Assembly: GCA_029821455.1 (NCBI GenBank)
Contig: JALGTI010000114.1
Coordinates: forward strand, 1 to 11,974
Reading direction: 5' to 3'
Origin: Candidatus Zipacnadia bacterium
Lineage (GTDB): Bacteria > Armatimonadota > Zipacnadia > Zipacnadales > Zipacnadaceae
Length of the DNA stretch: 11,974 nt
Under the pieces are notes generated by a model, which saw nothing but the letters and a program-made list of their open reading frames with translations, was not told the origin of the DNA and did not search any database. Below are positions 1-6,062 of this stretch, in pieces; the first letter of the stretch is position 1; every line of letters starts with the position of its first letter. Both the position numbers and the translations under genes were made by a program.

Positions 1-414
1 GCGATGGCCCGGATGGCCGGCACTCTCAGCCTGCTGCTGCGTGAGGGCGTGGAGACTGGCCGCGCCCTGCGCCTGGCCGGGCAGGCTTCTGGTCACAGGG
101 CGGTCAGTCTGGCGATGCGCCATGCCGAGGTCGCAGTCAACCAGGGTGGGCGACTAGCCGACGGGTTGCGTGAAACCAAGCTGCTGCCGGAGGCTTTCGT
201 GTTCAGTCTAGGTGCAGCGGAGGCCAGCGGCGAGCTAGTGGACGAACTGAAGCGCTTGTCTGATGATTATATGCGGCGGGCCTCTATACTCGCCCGCACA
301 TGGGTGACTATCTCAGGGCCGGTGATCGTCATCATACTGGGCCTGATTGTTGGAGCCATCGGCTTTGCGCTGTTCTCGCCTTTGATTAGCATTATATCGG
401 GTTTGTCACAATAG
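1..414 (+). CDS. gspF: Type II secretion/type IV pilus platform protein GspF family, C-terminal part (5' truncated)
   Basis: This is the last ~137 codons of a GspF/PilC-type inner-membrane protein, the platform on which the assembly ATPase acts to push pilins out of the membrane. The visible part matches the second GspF cytoplasmic domain: an 'ARMAGTLSLLLREGV' start, a 'LADGLRE..LLPEAFVFSLGAAEASGEL' core equivalent to the family's 'ESGEL' motif, then a final membrane helix at about residues 104-125 after a 'YMRRA' linker. The ATG at position 4 is probably an internal methionine, because family members are about 400 residues long and the reading frame is open to the left edge. It ends with TAG 19 nt before the ATPase start, consistent with co-transcription. 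Whether the machine is a T2SS or a pilus cannot be decided from this fragment. Confidence 0.88.
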   Translation, partial: AMARMAGTLSLLLREGVETGRALRLAGQASGHRAVSLAMRHAEVAVNQGGRLADGLRETKLLPEAFVFSLGAAEASGELVDELKRLSDDYMRRASILARTWVTISGPVIVIILGLIVGAIGFALFSPLISIISGLSQ

Positions 415-418
415 GTTG

Positions 419-425
419 AAGGAGG
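419..425 (+). promoter_or_regulatory. Ribosome binding site deciding the ATPase start
   Basis: AAGGAGG lies 8 nt upstream of ATG 434. This makes ATG 434 a much better start than the in-frame TTG at 416, which overlaps the Shine-Dalgarno itself. Confidence 0.75.
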
Positions 426-433
426 CAGGCGAT

Positions 434-1975
434 ATGACAGGCGCGCCTGAGCAGGGAGACATACTAGCGGGTAGTGAATACGAACTGCATATTGCACCCC
501 AGGGCCTGGCGCTAACCCGTGGTGGCGTCGTGCTTGCTGACCCGGCATTTCAGACAGCGACCTATGAAGAGATTGCCGGAGTAGAGGTGCCAGTCGGCAG
601 GCGGCAGTTGCAGGTTAGGTTCTCCGGCGACCGGGCTGCCTGGACGATTGCCGGAGTGTCCCGCCCGGAGGCATTATGGGCCCAGACCACCATCGAGCAA
701 GCTGTCCAACAGGCACAAATGCGCAAGCGCTCGGGATTCTCTGAGCGGCTGTCAGCCCAGCAGCTTTCCCAAAGCATTGACGAGTTAGCTACGTCGCCGG
801 CTCCTGATCCGGTGGTGTTAGCTGACTTAATCCTGACCCAGGCGGTACAGCACCGTGCCACGGACGTGCACATGCAGCCGACAGGCGATGGCTATGCCCT
901 GCGCTTCCGGATGGATGGTGAATTAGTTCAGGCTGGTCGCATCGCCGGGGGTGTTGGCGAGCGAGTAGTGGCGCGGATGAAAGTGATGGCCGGGATGAAG
1001 ACCTACACTCGTAACATTGCCCAGAACGGCCGTCTGGTGCTGCCGGTTGAGCAGCGGACGGTGGACATTCGCCTTACCAGTCTGCCCACCGTCAGAGGCG
1101 AGAAGCTGACCGCCCGCCTATTCGACCCGGCAACTGCCCTGTTGGACCTCAAGGCGCTGGGGATGGAGGCCGGCGTTCTGGAGCGATACAAAAGAATAAT
1201 CTCCCGGCCCCGTGGCTGCATCCTTCTGACTGGCCCGGCAGGTTCAGGTAAGACGACCACGATGTATGCCAGTCTCGAGCATATAAAGAGTGAGCCGGAG
1301 CCGCGCAGCATCTCGACAGTTGAGGAGCCGGTAGAGTTTGAGCTAGCAGATGTTGACCAGACCGAGGTGAATCGCGCCGTTGGCCTGGATTTTGCTAACT
1401 GCTTGCGTACCGTGCTGCGCCAGGACCCTCAGGTGATTATGGTGGGGGAGATACGCGACCCTGAAACCGCTGGAATCGCCGTACAGGCCGGCCTTACTGG
1501 CCACCTGGTGTTCAGCACGGTCCACGCTCCCAGCGCAGCGGGTGTTTTCGCCCGGCTGACCGAGATGGGCCTGGAGCCGTACCTGGTGGCCTCCAGTGTG
1601 ACGGCAGTAGTGGCCCAGCGGCTGGTTCGCAAAGTCTGCCCAAGTTGCGCTGAGCCATATCATCCATCAGGTGGCGAACTGGACGCGGCCGGCCTGTCAT
1701 CCGAGCAGGTGGTCGGTTGGGGCTTGAAGCGAGGAAGAGGCTGTGCCGCATGTGACCAGACCGGCTATGCAGGCCGAACTGGTGTGTTTGAGTTACTGCC
1801 AGTGACCCTGAAGCTGCGCGAAGCGATAATTGAGCGGCGTACCGTGCCCGAGATCGAGGGGCTGGTCACCGCCGAGGGCATTGAGAGCCTGTGGCAGGCA
1901 GGCCTGGAGAAAGTGCGCAGCGGCGTCACCACTCTATCAGAATTGATGAGCGTCCTGGGCGGACCGGAAGTGTGA
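434..1975 (+). CDS. gspE: GspE/PulE-family assembly ATPase with unusual N-terminal domain
   Basis: This hexameric secretion/pilus ATPase (513 aa from ATG 434) hydrolyses ATP in the cytoplasm to drive pilin polymerisation through GspF. In order: residues ~14-95 look like a small beta-rich PH-like domain; ~125-230 is the N2E domain ('LADLILTQAVQHRATDVHM', then 'RFRMDGEL'); then the RecA-like core. Key motifs are Walker A GPAGSGKT (267-274), the Asp box with 'STVEEPVEFE', Walker B VIMVGE ending at Glu339, the His box 'GHLVFSTVHA', and a zinc-type tetracysteine (C402, C405, C437, C440) before 'GRTGVFELLPV'. All catalytic motifs are present, so it should be active. The third residue of Walker A is Ala where Thr is usual. 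The normal MshEN/GspE N1 domain is not recognisable. It follows gspF and is 3 nt upstream of the next gene. PilB is an alternative name; the family is certain, the subtype is not. Confidence 0.93.
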   Translation: MTGAPEQGDILAGSEYELHIAPQGLALTRGGVVLADPAFQTATYEEIAGVEVPVGRRQLQVRFSGDRAAWTIAGVSRPEALWAQTTIEQAVQQAQMRKRSGFSERLSAQQLSQSIDELATSPAPDPVVLADLILTQAVQHRATDVHMQPTGDGYALRFRMDGELVQAGRIAGGVGERVVARMKVMAGMKTYTRNIAQNGRLVLPVEQRTVDIRLTSLPTVRGEKLTARLFDPATALLDLKALGMEAGVLERYKRIISRPRGCILLTGPAGSGKTTTMYASLEHIKSEPEPRSISTVEEPVEFELADVDQTEVNRAVGLDFANCLRTVLRQDPQVIMVGEIRDPETAGIAVQAGLTGHLVFSTVHAPSAAGVFARLTEMGLEPYLVASSVTAVVAQRLVRKVCPSCAEPYHPSGGELDAAGLSSEQVVGWGLKRGRGCAACDQTGYAGRTGVFELLPVTLKLREAIIERRTVPEIEGLVTAEGIESLWQAGLEKVRSGVTTLSELMSVLGGPEV

Positions 1976-1978
1976 GCG

Positions 1979-2590
1979 ATGCGCCGACTAATGCTTGTTG
2001 GCCGAATTCTGTGCTGGGTACTGGGGACGCTGGCAATCGTCGCCGCGTTGCTGTGGACCACAGCTTTCGGGGGCGCCGGTGCCGGGAACGTCATACTGAC
2101 AATCGGTATCTTGCAGCTTGGTGTTGCACTCTGGCTGGTGCCGAGAGATGTTATTAGACCACGGTATATTGACCCGGCGATGTTGGAGCCACGGCGGCCG
2201 CCGCGCAGAGCAAGCGGAGGAGCTACGCTGCTGTCCACCATCGTCGCGATGGCGATTATCGCCCTGTGCTTGACGATGGTGTTGCAGGCCTACATTCACG
2301 GAAGCCGATTCGTTGCTCTCCAAGCGCGACGAATTCAGGCTACTGCCATCTGTCAGGCACAAATAGAACTGGCCCGGGCACGAGGCTATGCGGCCCTGCC
2401 AGCCCCAGGACAGCATACATTCCGGGCCGGTGATGAGGTGGCTACGGTCGGCGGCCTCATTGTAGAGCGGGGGCCAATCGCCGGCAGCAAGCAGGTGACG
2501 GCGCGGGTTAGCTGGCCGGCTAATGAGCGGCTGCCGGCCGGCCAGGTTGAACTTATCACCATAATGGCAGCCAGGGGGATCAGCCCATGA
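1979..2590 (+). CDS. Two-TM membrane domain fused to PilV/GspI-like pilin domain
   Basis: This 203-aa protein has two hydrophobic helices at about residues 8-30 and 37-54, then a basic linker 'RRPPRRASG', then a third hydrophobic helix (~82-104) that begins 'GATLLSTIVAMAII'. That third segment, and the following 'ALQARRIQATAICQAQIELARARGYAAL', resemble PilV/GspI minor pilins, where 'G|FTLLEVLVALAIL' is followed by a helix ending near 'A..LAR..GY'. Two things are unusual. The pilin segment is internal rather than N-terminal, and the position equivalent to the conserved Glu5 is Ser86. An internal ATG at 2180 would give a 12-residue leader and a normal-sized minor pilin, but it has no Shine-Dalgarno, so I keep ATG 1979. 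Its place between the ATPase and a PilW-like gene supports a minor-pilin role. The fusion itself is seen in the sequence; the function is inferred. Confidence 0.7.
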   Translation: MRRLMLVGRILCWVLGTLAIVAALLWTTAFGGAGAGNVILTIGILQLGVALWLVPRDVIRPRYIDPAMLEPRRPPRRASGGATLLSTIVAMAIIALCLTMVLQAYIHGSRFVALQARRIQATAICQAQIELARARGYAALPAPGQHTFRAGDEVATVGGLIVERGPIAGSKQVTARVSWPANERLPAGQVELITIMAARGISP

Positions 2591-3003
2591 GGCGCGGGCA
2601 GACGCTGTTGGAACTGGTGGTATCCCTGGCAATCCTGGCCATAGTTGTGGCCGTTTCTTTGCGGCTCGTCTTCATTTCTGACCGTGCCCTGGGCCAGGAG
2701 AGTGACCGGGTGGCATCTGTCGGTGGCCAGGCGCAACTCCTCGAGGATTTGGGCCGTGACCTGCGGACGGCCCGTTCGGCGGTAAGCGCGGGAGGGCGGC
2801 TGCATATTATCAGCTCGCACAGCGTCATCTACCAGTGGTCTGGCGAGAAGCGCGCAACTGTAAGGCGTGTCATCGGCCAGCCGAATACGGTCCGCCACTA
2901 TCCGGGAGTGCAGACGGACTTCGCTGTGCGAGGGAAGTTTGTGGAGGCGAGTATCCGTAGCGATGCTGGGACACTGCGAACCGGCTTCTGTATGCGCAAC
3001 TGA
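2587..3003 (+). CDS. PilW/GspJ-like prepilin (minor pilin)
   Basis: This 138-aa protein starts with a very short prepilin leader, MRRG, followed by 'QTLLELVVSLAILAIVV'. It has Gly at -1 and Glu at +5, as required for cleavage and methylation by a prepilin peptidase; Gln replaces the usual Phe at +1. Downstream, 'LLEDLGRDLRTARSAVS' resembles the helix of PilW/GspJ minor pilins, and the C-terminus ends in the 'RN' often seen in that group. At 138 aa it is shorter than typical GspJ (about 190-230 aa), but no frameshift is evident. The ATG overlaps the upstream stop (ATGA), which implies translational coupling. It probably belongs to the tip-initiating complex with the flanking PilV-like and PilX-like proteins. 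Confidence 0.75.
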   Translation: MRRGQTLLELVVSLAILAIVVAVSLRLVFISDRALGQESDRVASVGGQAQLLEDLGRDLRTARSAVSAGGRLHIISSHSVIYQWSGEKRATVRRVIGQPNTVRHYPGVQTDFAVRGKFVEASIRSDAGTLRTGFCMRN

Positions 3004-3069
3004 AGCTTCTCACGTGGGGCAGGCATCCTGCCTGCCAAATATCGCCGAGAATGCGCAAGTGAGATCGAG
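3004..3069 (+). repeat. Intergenic spacer with GGCAGGC/GCCTGCC hairpin
   Basis: This 66-nt gap contains GGCAGGC (3018-3024), a 5-nt loop, and GCCTGCC (3030-3036), a perfect 7-bp stem. An alternative pairing uses GGCAGG and CCTGCC around CAT. There is no T-tract after it, so a classical terminator is unlikely inside this operon. I recall near-identical GGCAGGC...CCTGCC units dispersed in planctomycete- and verrucomicrobia-like genomes, so a REP-like element is the better reading. Confidence 0.5.
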
Positions 3070-3516
3070 ATGCAAATGTTGCTATGCGTCCGTCACAGAC
3101 AACAAGGCGTCATTGCGCTGACCTTCGCCCTAGCAATGCTGCTGCTGCTGTTTGCAGGCACTCTCGCCTTCCTGTTGACCATCACGGCCGGCGGCCTCAG
3201 GGTCGAGAACAGCCACAACTATGCGCAGGCGCTCTATGCAGCTGAGGCGGGCATTGACATCGCCCTGCAGAGGGGCCATCCGGGTAGCTTCACCGGCCAG
3301 GTCGGTCGCGGGCGCTATGCTGTGCGGGTGCGCGGGCGGCAGATAACCGCTGTGGGGCAGGTCGAGCGGCCCGCGGGCGTGCCGATCCGGTGTGCGGTGG
3401 TGGTACGGTCCGCAGGCCGTGGCATCGTGCGGGGCAGTTGGCGGCAGGTGCCACCGGCCCGCGAGACAGATTTGATTGCCCTGCTGAGGCCGCCGGCTGC
3501 TGAAGGGAGTGACTAG
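3070..3516 (+). CDS. PilX/GspK-like pilus assembly protein
   Basis: This 148-aa protein has a basic leader ending 'RHRQQG', then 'VIALTFALAMLLLLFAGTLAF' as a membrane helix (~14-36). The soluble helix carries 'ALYAAEAGIDIAL' (about 54-66), the signature 'A..AAEAGI..AL' of the PilX N-terminal family. The position equivalent to Glu5 is Thr, which is normal for PilX/GspK tip proteins and unlike most pilins. The remainder is a short beta-rich segment ('GRGRYAVRVRGRQITAVGQVE'), much smaller than GspK (about 300 aa), so PilX is the closer match. A second ATG at 3076 is also possible, and the Shine-Dalgarno is weak. It likely caps the pilus with the two upstream minor pilins. Confidence 0.75.
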   Translation: MQMLLCVRHRQQGVIALTFALAMLLLLFAGTLAFLLTITAGGLRVENSHNYAQALYAAEAGIDIALQRGHPGSFTGQVGRGRYAVRVRGRQITAVGQVERPAGVPIRCAVVVRSAGRGIVRGSWRQVPPARETDLIALLRPPAAEGSD

Positions 3517-3522
3517 GCACAG

Positions 3523-4125
3523 ATGAACAGACGCGGCTTCACCTTCATCGAGTTGGTGACAGTCTGGGGGATAATAGCAATTCTGGCAGCGATACTGTTT
3601 CCCGTTTTTGCACGCGCCCAGGAGAAGGCCCGGCAGACGAGTTGTCTGTCAAACCTCCAGAACATCGGGGCGGCGCTGAAGATGTATGCCTACGACAATT
3701 ATGGCCACCTGCCGCCAACTGACAACGACCTGTGGCCGCTGCTGCCCAATTACCTGCCTGAGGCAGACATCCTCATCTGTCCCACCGGGCGGGACTATCG
3801 GGTCATCCCGTATCCACCTTATCCGCCGAGTAATGCGGGCCTCGTCTGCGATTATGTCTATCGGGGCGGCTTCTGCGACGACGACCTGCCCACTAACATA
3901 ATCGCTGGCGATGACCTAGCGGACCTGCACAACGGCGGCGCTAACTACCTGTGGCTGAGCGGGAGATGCAAGTGGATGACTAGTAAAGGCCGGAGAACAT
4001 ATGCCGGCCAGTATGTGCCGCCAGCACTGCCTGAAGGCTTTGAGGAGCTGCAGGAGCTGCGCAAAGCCAAGACAGGGCGAACCGGCAGCGAGAGTCCCGC
4101 GCCCCCATCGGGAGGCCGGCTATGA
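3523..4125 (+). CDS. GspG-type prepilin 1 with degenerate H-X9-DG motif
   Basis: This 200-aa prepilin has leader MNRRG, then 'FTFIELVTVWGIIAILAAIL' with Glu at +5. The block 'FPVFARAQEKARQTSCLSN' and 'YAYDNYGHLPPT' are the Armatimonadota-type GspG-like head. C41 and C86 are a cysteine pair shared with the three following pilins. Near the C-terminus 'HNGGANYLWLSG' (H136) corresponds to the H-X9-DG motif of DUF1559-like pilins, but the Asp is replaced by Ser146. A charged tail (~167-200) ending in 'PAPPSGG' follows and is absent from ordinary GspG. GAAGGGAG (3502-3509) is a somewhat distant Shine-Dalgarno. It lies 6 nt after the PilX-like gene and overlaps the next pilin gene by ATGA. It could be a major or accessory subunit; which one is not visible. 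Confidence 0.88.
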   Translation: MNRRGFTFIELVTVWGIIAILAAILFPVFARAQEKARQTSCLSNLQNIGAALKMYAYDNYGHLPPTDNDLWPLLPNYLPEADILICPTGRDYRVIPYPPYPPSNAGLVCDYVYRGGFCDDDLPTNIIAGDDLADLHNGGANYLWLSGRCKWMTSKGRRTYAGQYVPPALPEGFEELQELRKAKTGRTGSESPAPPSGGRL

Positions 4126-4895
4126 GGCAACGTGGTTTCACATTGGTTGAGTTGCTTTGTGTTGTTGCCATCATTGCGATCCTGGCGGCGATACTGTTCC
4201 CCGTGTTCGCCAGGGCACGGGAGAAGGCACGCACACAGTCCTGCCTGATGAACCTGACCAACATCGGCCTGGCCCTGCGCTGCTATGCTATGGATAACGA
4301 CGGCTACTACCCGCCAACCGAAGACGATTTGCTGCCCTTGGTGCCCAACTACATCGCTATGGACGAGGCATTTTCTTGTCCCACATACAGGAGCGAGATA
4401 CCGATGGGCGCGCCGGCCAACGAGGAAATCTGGCATCCGCCGGTGCCTGAGGCCCCATCACCGCCACCACCGCCTCCCCCAGAGGGGCCACCGGGGCCTG
4501 GCGGGCCAGGAGGACCACCTCCGGGGCCGATGCCCGGAGGACCGGGTGGGCCAGGGCCGCCGGGGATGGGCGGGCCGTGGACAGGGCCAGGAATCGTTCC
4601 TTCCGGGCCATATCCGGAGGGTACCGTATTCACCTCCTACTACTATCGGGCTGGGCGCAAGCATAACGAGGCACCGTTGGGAGCGCTGTGCGCCGACCAC
4701 GGGCCACATCACAATGGCGGCGCCAATGTGCTGTTCTCTGATGGGAATGTTAAGTGGCTTCACGAAGGCCAATGGCGCGAGTTAGGCTTCAGGACGCTCG
4801 AAGAGATAAGCGCGGAGCGGCATCCTCAGCCGCAGCCGCCGCCTCGAATGCCGCCGGGAGCGCCACCTCCTCCGCCTGGAGGTGGTCCCCGATGA
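4122..4895 (+). CDS. GspG-type prepilin 2 with collagen-like Pro/Gly insertion
   Basis: This 257-aa prepilin has leader MRQRG, then 'FTLVELLCVVAIIAILAAIL' (Glu +5). By my ungapped count its first 90 residues match the preceding pilin at 57 positions, so the two are tandem paralogues. It shares C41 and C86 and has an intact H-X9-DG motif (H197, D207-G208, followed by 'NVKWL'). Between the head and this motif sits a Pro/Gly-rich stretch of about 60 residues (~106-166) with partial GXY periodicity such as 'GPPGPGGPGGPPPGPMPGG'. A second Pro-rich tail covers ~235-257. These would form an extended, exposed segment on a pilus surface. GGAGG (4111-4115) lies 6 nt before the ATG, and the ATG overlaps the previous stop. 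The low-complexity insertion could be partly an expansion or assembly artefact, but the frame is kept on both sides. Confidence 0.88.
   Translation: MRQRGFTLVELLCVVAIIAILAAILFPVFARAREKARTQSCLMNLTNIGLALRCYAMDNDGYYPPTEDDLLPLVPNYIAMDEAFSCPTYRSEIPMGAPANEEIWHPPVPEAPSPPPPPPPEGPPGPGGPGGPPPGPMPGGPGGPGPPGMGGPWTGPGIVPSGPYPEGTVFTSYYYRAGRKHNEAPLGALCADHGPHHNGGANVLFSDGNVKWLHEGQWRELGFRTLEEISAERHPQPQPPPRMPPGAPPPPPGGGPR
4437..4619 (+). repeat. Pro/Gly-rich collagen-like low-complexity tract in prepilin 2
   Basis: This in-frame tract encodes residues 106-166, almost entirely Pro and Gly. It opens with a poly-Pro run and moves into GPP/GPG/GGP triplets. CCN and GGN codons are mixed, so it is a protein-level low-complexity region and not a simple DNA microsatellite. 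It interrupts the pilin globular domain between the second cysteine and the H-X9-DG motif. Confidence 0.8.
4878..4885 (+). promoter_or_regulatory. Ribosome binding site for prepilin 3
   Basis: GGAGGTGG lies 6 nt upstream of ATG 4892. It fixes that start in preference to the in-frame upstream ATG 4754, which would add 46 alanine-rich residues before the prepilin leader. Confidence 0.7.
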
Positions 4896-5443
4896 CCCGG
4901 CGTGGCTTCACCGCCGAGGAACTTACTGTGGTGATGCTGCTGATTGCGGTCGCGGTTTTGGTAGTGGCTGTGGGTGCGGGGCGTGTAGCAACGGCGACGG
5001 CTCGCTCCGCATCGTGTATGAGCAACGTGAAACAGATTGGAACAGCGATGCGGATGTACGCGACCGATAACAGCGGGCGAATGCCGCCCGGCCCCAGAGA
5101 ATTCGCCGGCATCTATGAGTACGTAAAGAATGTGCAGCTACTCCAATGCCCTGAGGACGATGATCCTGAGCCTGCAGGGGATGCCGGTTTTGGTCTAGTA
5201 GCACCTTCCCCCTGGGAGCCTGCACAATACGTGGAGCTTAAGTCCAGCTACATAATGAATCCTGAGGTGCAGACAGACGGCATCCCCTCGACCATCATGG
5301 TGGGCGATGATGCTCCCGACAGGCATCCTGGCCCCCGCTGGGTCGGTGCGCGACTGGATGGCGCGGCCTTCCTCTGGCGTGCGGATGAATGGGAACAAAA
5401 GCTTGGATGGGTGATGAGCGATGACAAAAGCAAGCGCGAATAA
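4892..5443 (+). CDS. GspG-type prepilin 3
   Basis: This 183-aa prepilin has leader MTRRG, then 'FTAEELTVVMLLIAVAVLVV' with Glu at both +4 and +5. The head continues 'ASCMSNVKQIGTAMRMYATDNSGRMPPG', the same layout as its neighbours but without the 'FPVFARAREKAR' block. C42 and C86 match the shared cysteine pair. 'RHPGPRWVGARLDGAAFLW' near the C-terminus looks like a decayed H-X9-DG motif with one extra residue between H145 and DG. The start was chosen from the strong Shine-Dalgarno, the ATGA overlap with the upstream gene, and the position of the leader. The last 23 nt overlap the next pilin gene in another frame, which is tight coupling. Confidence 0.85.
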   Translation: MTRRGFTAEELTVVMLLIAVAVLVVAVGAGRVATATARSASCMSNVKQIGTAMRMYATDNSGRMPPGPREFAGIYEYVKNVQLLQCPEDDDPEPAGDAGFGLVAPSPWEPAQYVELKSSYIMNPEVQTDGIPSTIMVGDDAPDRHPGPRWVGARLDGAAFLWRADEWEQKLGWVMSDDKSKRE

Positions 5444-5855
5444 GGGTTTCACATTGATTGAGTTGTTGGTGGTGATAGCGATCATAGCAATCCTGTCGGC
5501 GTGCCTGATGCCGGCGCTGTCGTCAGCCACCGACCGGGCGCGGGTGACCCAGTGCCGCTCTAACCTCACCCACATTGCCATCGGCCTGCGGATGTACTTC
5601 AATGACCAGGGAGCATATCCTGACGAATTGCAGAGGCTGACCGAGGCTGGTTTCATTACTGACGACTCCATCCTGCTGTGCACCAAGACCGGGGTGCCGT
5701 ATTATTACAGCCAGCCGACCCCGGACACGCCGATTGATGAGCTTATTATAGCCTGCGTTGCGCCCGACACACCCCAGGGCCAGCGCCCTCACTCGTACCG
5801 CAACTCGTTCGTTGGCCTTCAGAAGGGCGGCAAGCTGCTGGAAGTCGGCAGGTAG
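5421..5855 (+). CDS. GspG-type prepilin 4
   Basis: This 144-aa prepilin has leader MTKASANKG, then 'FTLIELLVVIAIIAILSACL', the most canonical type IV pilin N-terminus in the window (Glu +5). The head 'VTQCRSNLTHIAIGLRMYFNDQGAYP' and C45/C87 keep the shared layout. The C-terminal half is short ('HSYRNSFVGLQKGGKLLEVGR'), with no H-X9-DG motif. Its compact size is closest to a classical GspG major pseudopilin. It starts inside the end of the preceding gene and is the last gene before a 207-nt gap with a hairpin, so it is probably the operon's last cistron. Its product could be the main shaft subunit, but all four GspG-like genes are candidates. Confidence 0.87.
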   Translation: MTKASANKGFTLIELLVVIAIIAILSACLMPALSSATDRARVTQCRSNLTHIAIGLRMYFNDQGAYPDELQRLTEAGFITDDSILLCTKTGVPYYYSQPTPDTPIDELIIACVAPDTPQGQRPHSYRNSFVGLQKGGKLLEVGR

Positions 5856-6062
5856 CGGGCCAGCGCCGAACACAACGCGCCCCAAAATGGAATGGCTCAG
5901 GCAAGCTGCCTGAGCCATTCTGGTCACATACTCCTATCTGTGTACCAGCATTCTCAACAAATCAGGCAGCTTGGCACAGGAAAAAGCGCACGGTTGTGGA
6001 ATACAACGATGCTCGGCACCACCAAGCGTCTTGCTCTGCTGCACATTGGAGCGTGAAGGATA
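5856..6062. other. Intergenic gap between pilin and polysaccharide operons
   Basis: This 207-nt gap holds the 5890-5920 hairpin and, immediately after it, a second imperfect inverted repeat (CTGGTCACA 5920-5928 against TGTGTACCAG 5939-5948; nine pairs with one bulged T and a 10-nt loop). It presumably also contains the promoter of the downstream operon, but I see no convincing -35/-10 pair. TTGGCA at 5971 could be a -35 but lacks a -10 at normal spacing. No small ORF or RNA gene is recognisable. Confidence 0.5.
5890..5920. terminator. Perfect 14-bp hairpin ending the pilin operon
   Basis: GAATGGCTCAGGCA (5890-5903), loop AGC, and its exact reverse complement (5907-5920) form a very stable stem-loop 35 nt after the last pilin stop. 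No U-tract follows on the + strand. On the - strand it is followed by a short TTTT. It may be an atypical terminator, an mRNA 3'-end stabiliser, or a REP-like repeat; the central CAGGC/GCCTG arms resemble the other hairpins in this window. Confidence 0.5.

Noticed and set aside
1765..2241. Long minus-strand ORF (158 aa) opposite the ATPase and fusion-protein genes
   Set aside because: Composition is shadow-like (Ser/Arg/Pro rich), there is no family resemblance, and it overlaps two well-supported + strand genes.
2867..3121. Small + strand ORF spanning the 3004-3069 spacer ('VGQASCLP' peptide)
   Set aside because: It overlaps two pilin genes in another frame. The VGQASCLP peptide is the translation of the hairpin repeat, a known source of spurious ORFs.
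4349..4633. Minus-strand ORF with a striking collagen-like GPP-rich translation
   Set aside because: It is the antisense image of the Pro/Gly tract in prepilin 2; the complement of CCN/GGN codons also codes Gly/Pro. It has no start signal of its own and lies inside a clear gene.
4754..4891. 46-residue N-terminal extension of prepilin 3 from ATG 4754
   Set aside because: The extension is an alanine/serine-rich shadow of the upstream pilin tail. ATG 4892 has a strong Shine-Dalgarno and gives a correct prepilin leader.
5971..5990. Sigma-54-like -24/-12 element (TTGGCAC followed by GC)
   Set aside because: The spacing between GG and GC is 11 nt, one more than the 10 required, and the -12 side reads AAAGC, not TTGC. 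No enhancer-binding regulator is visible.
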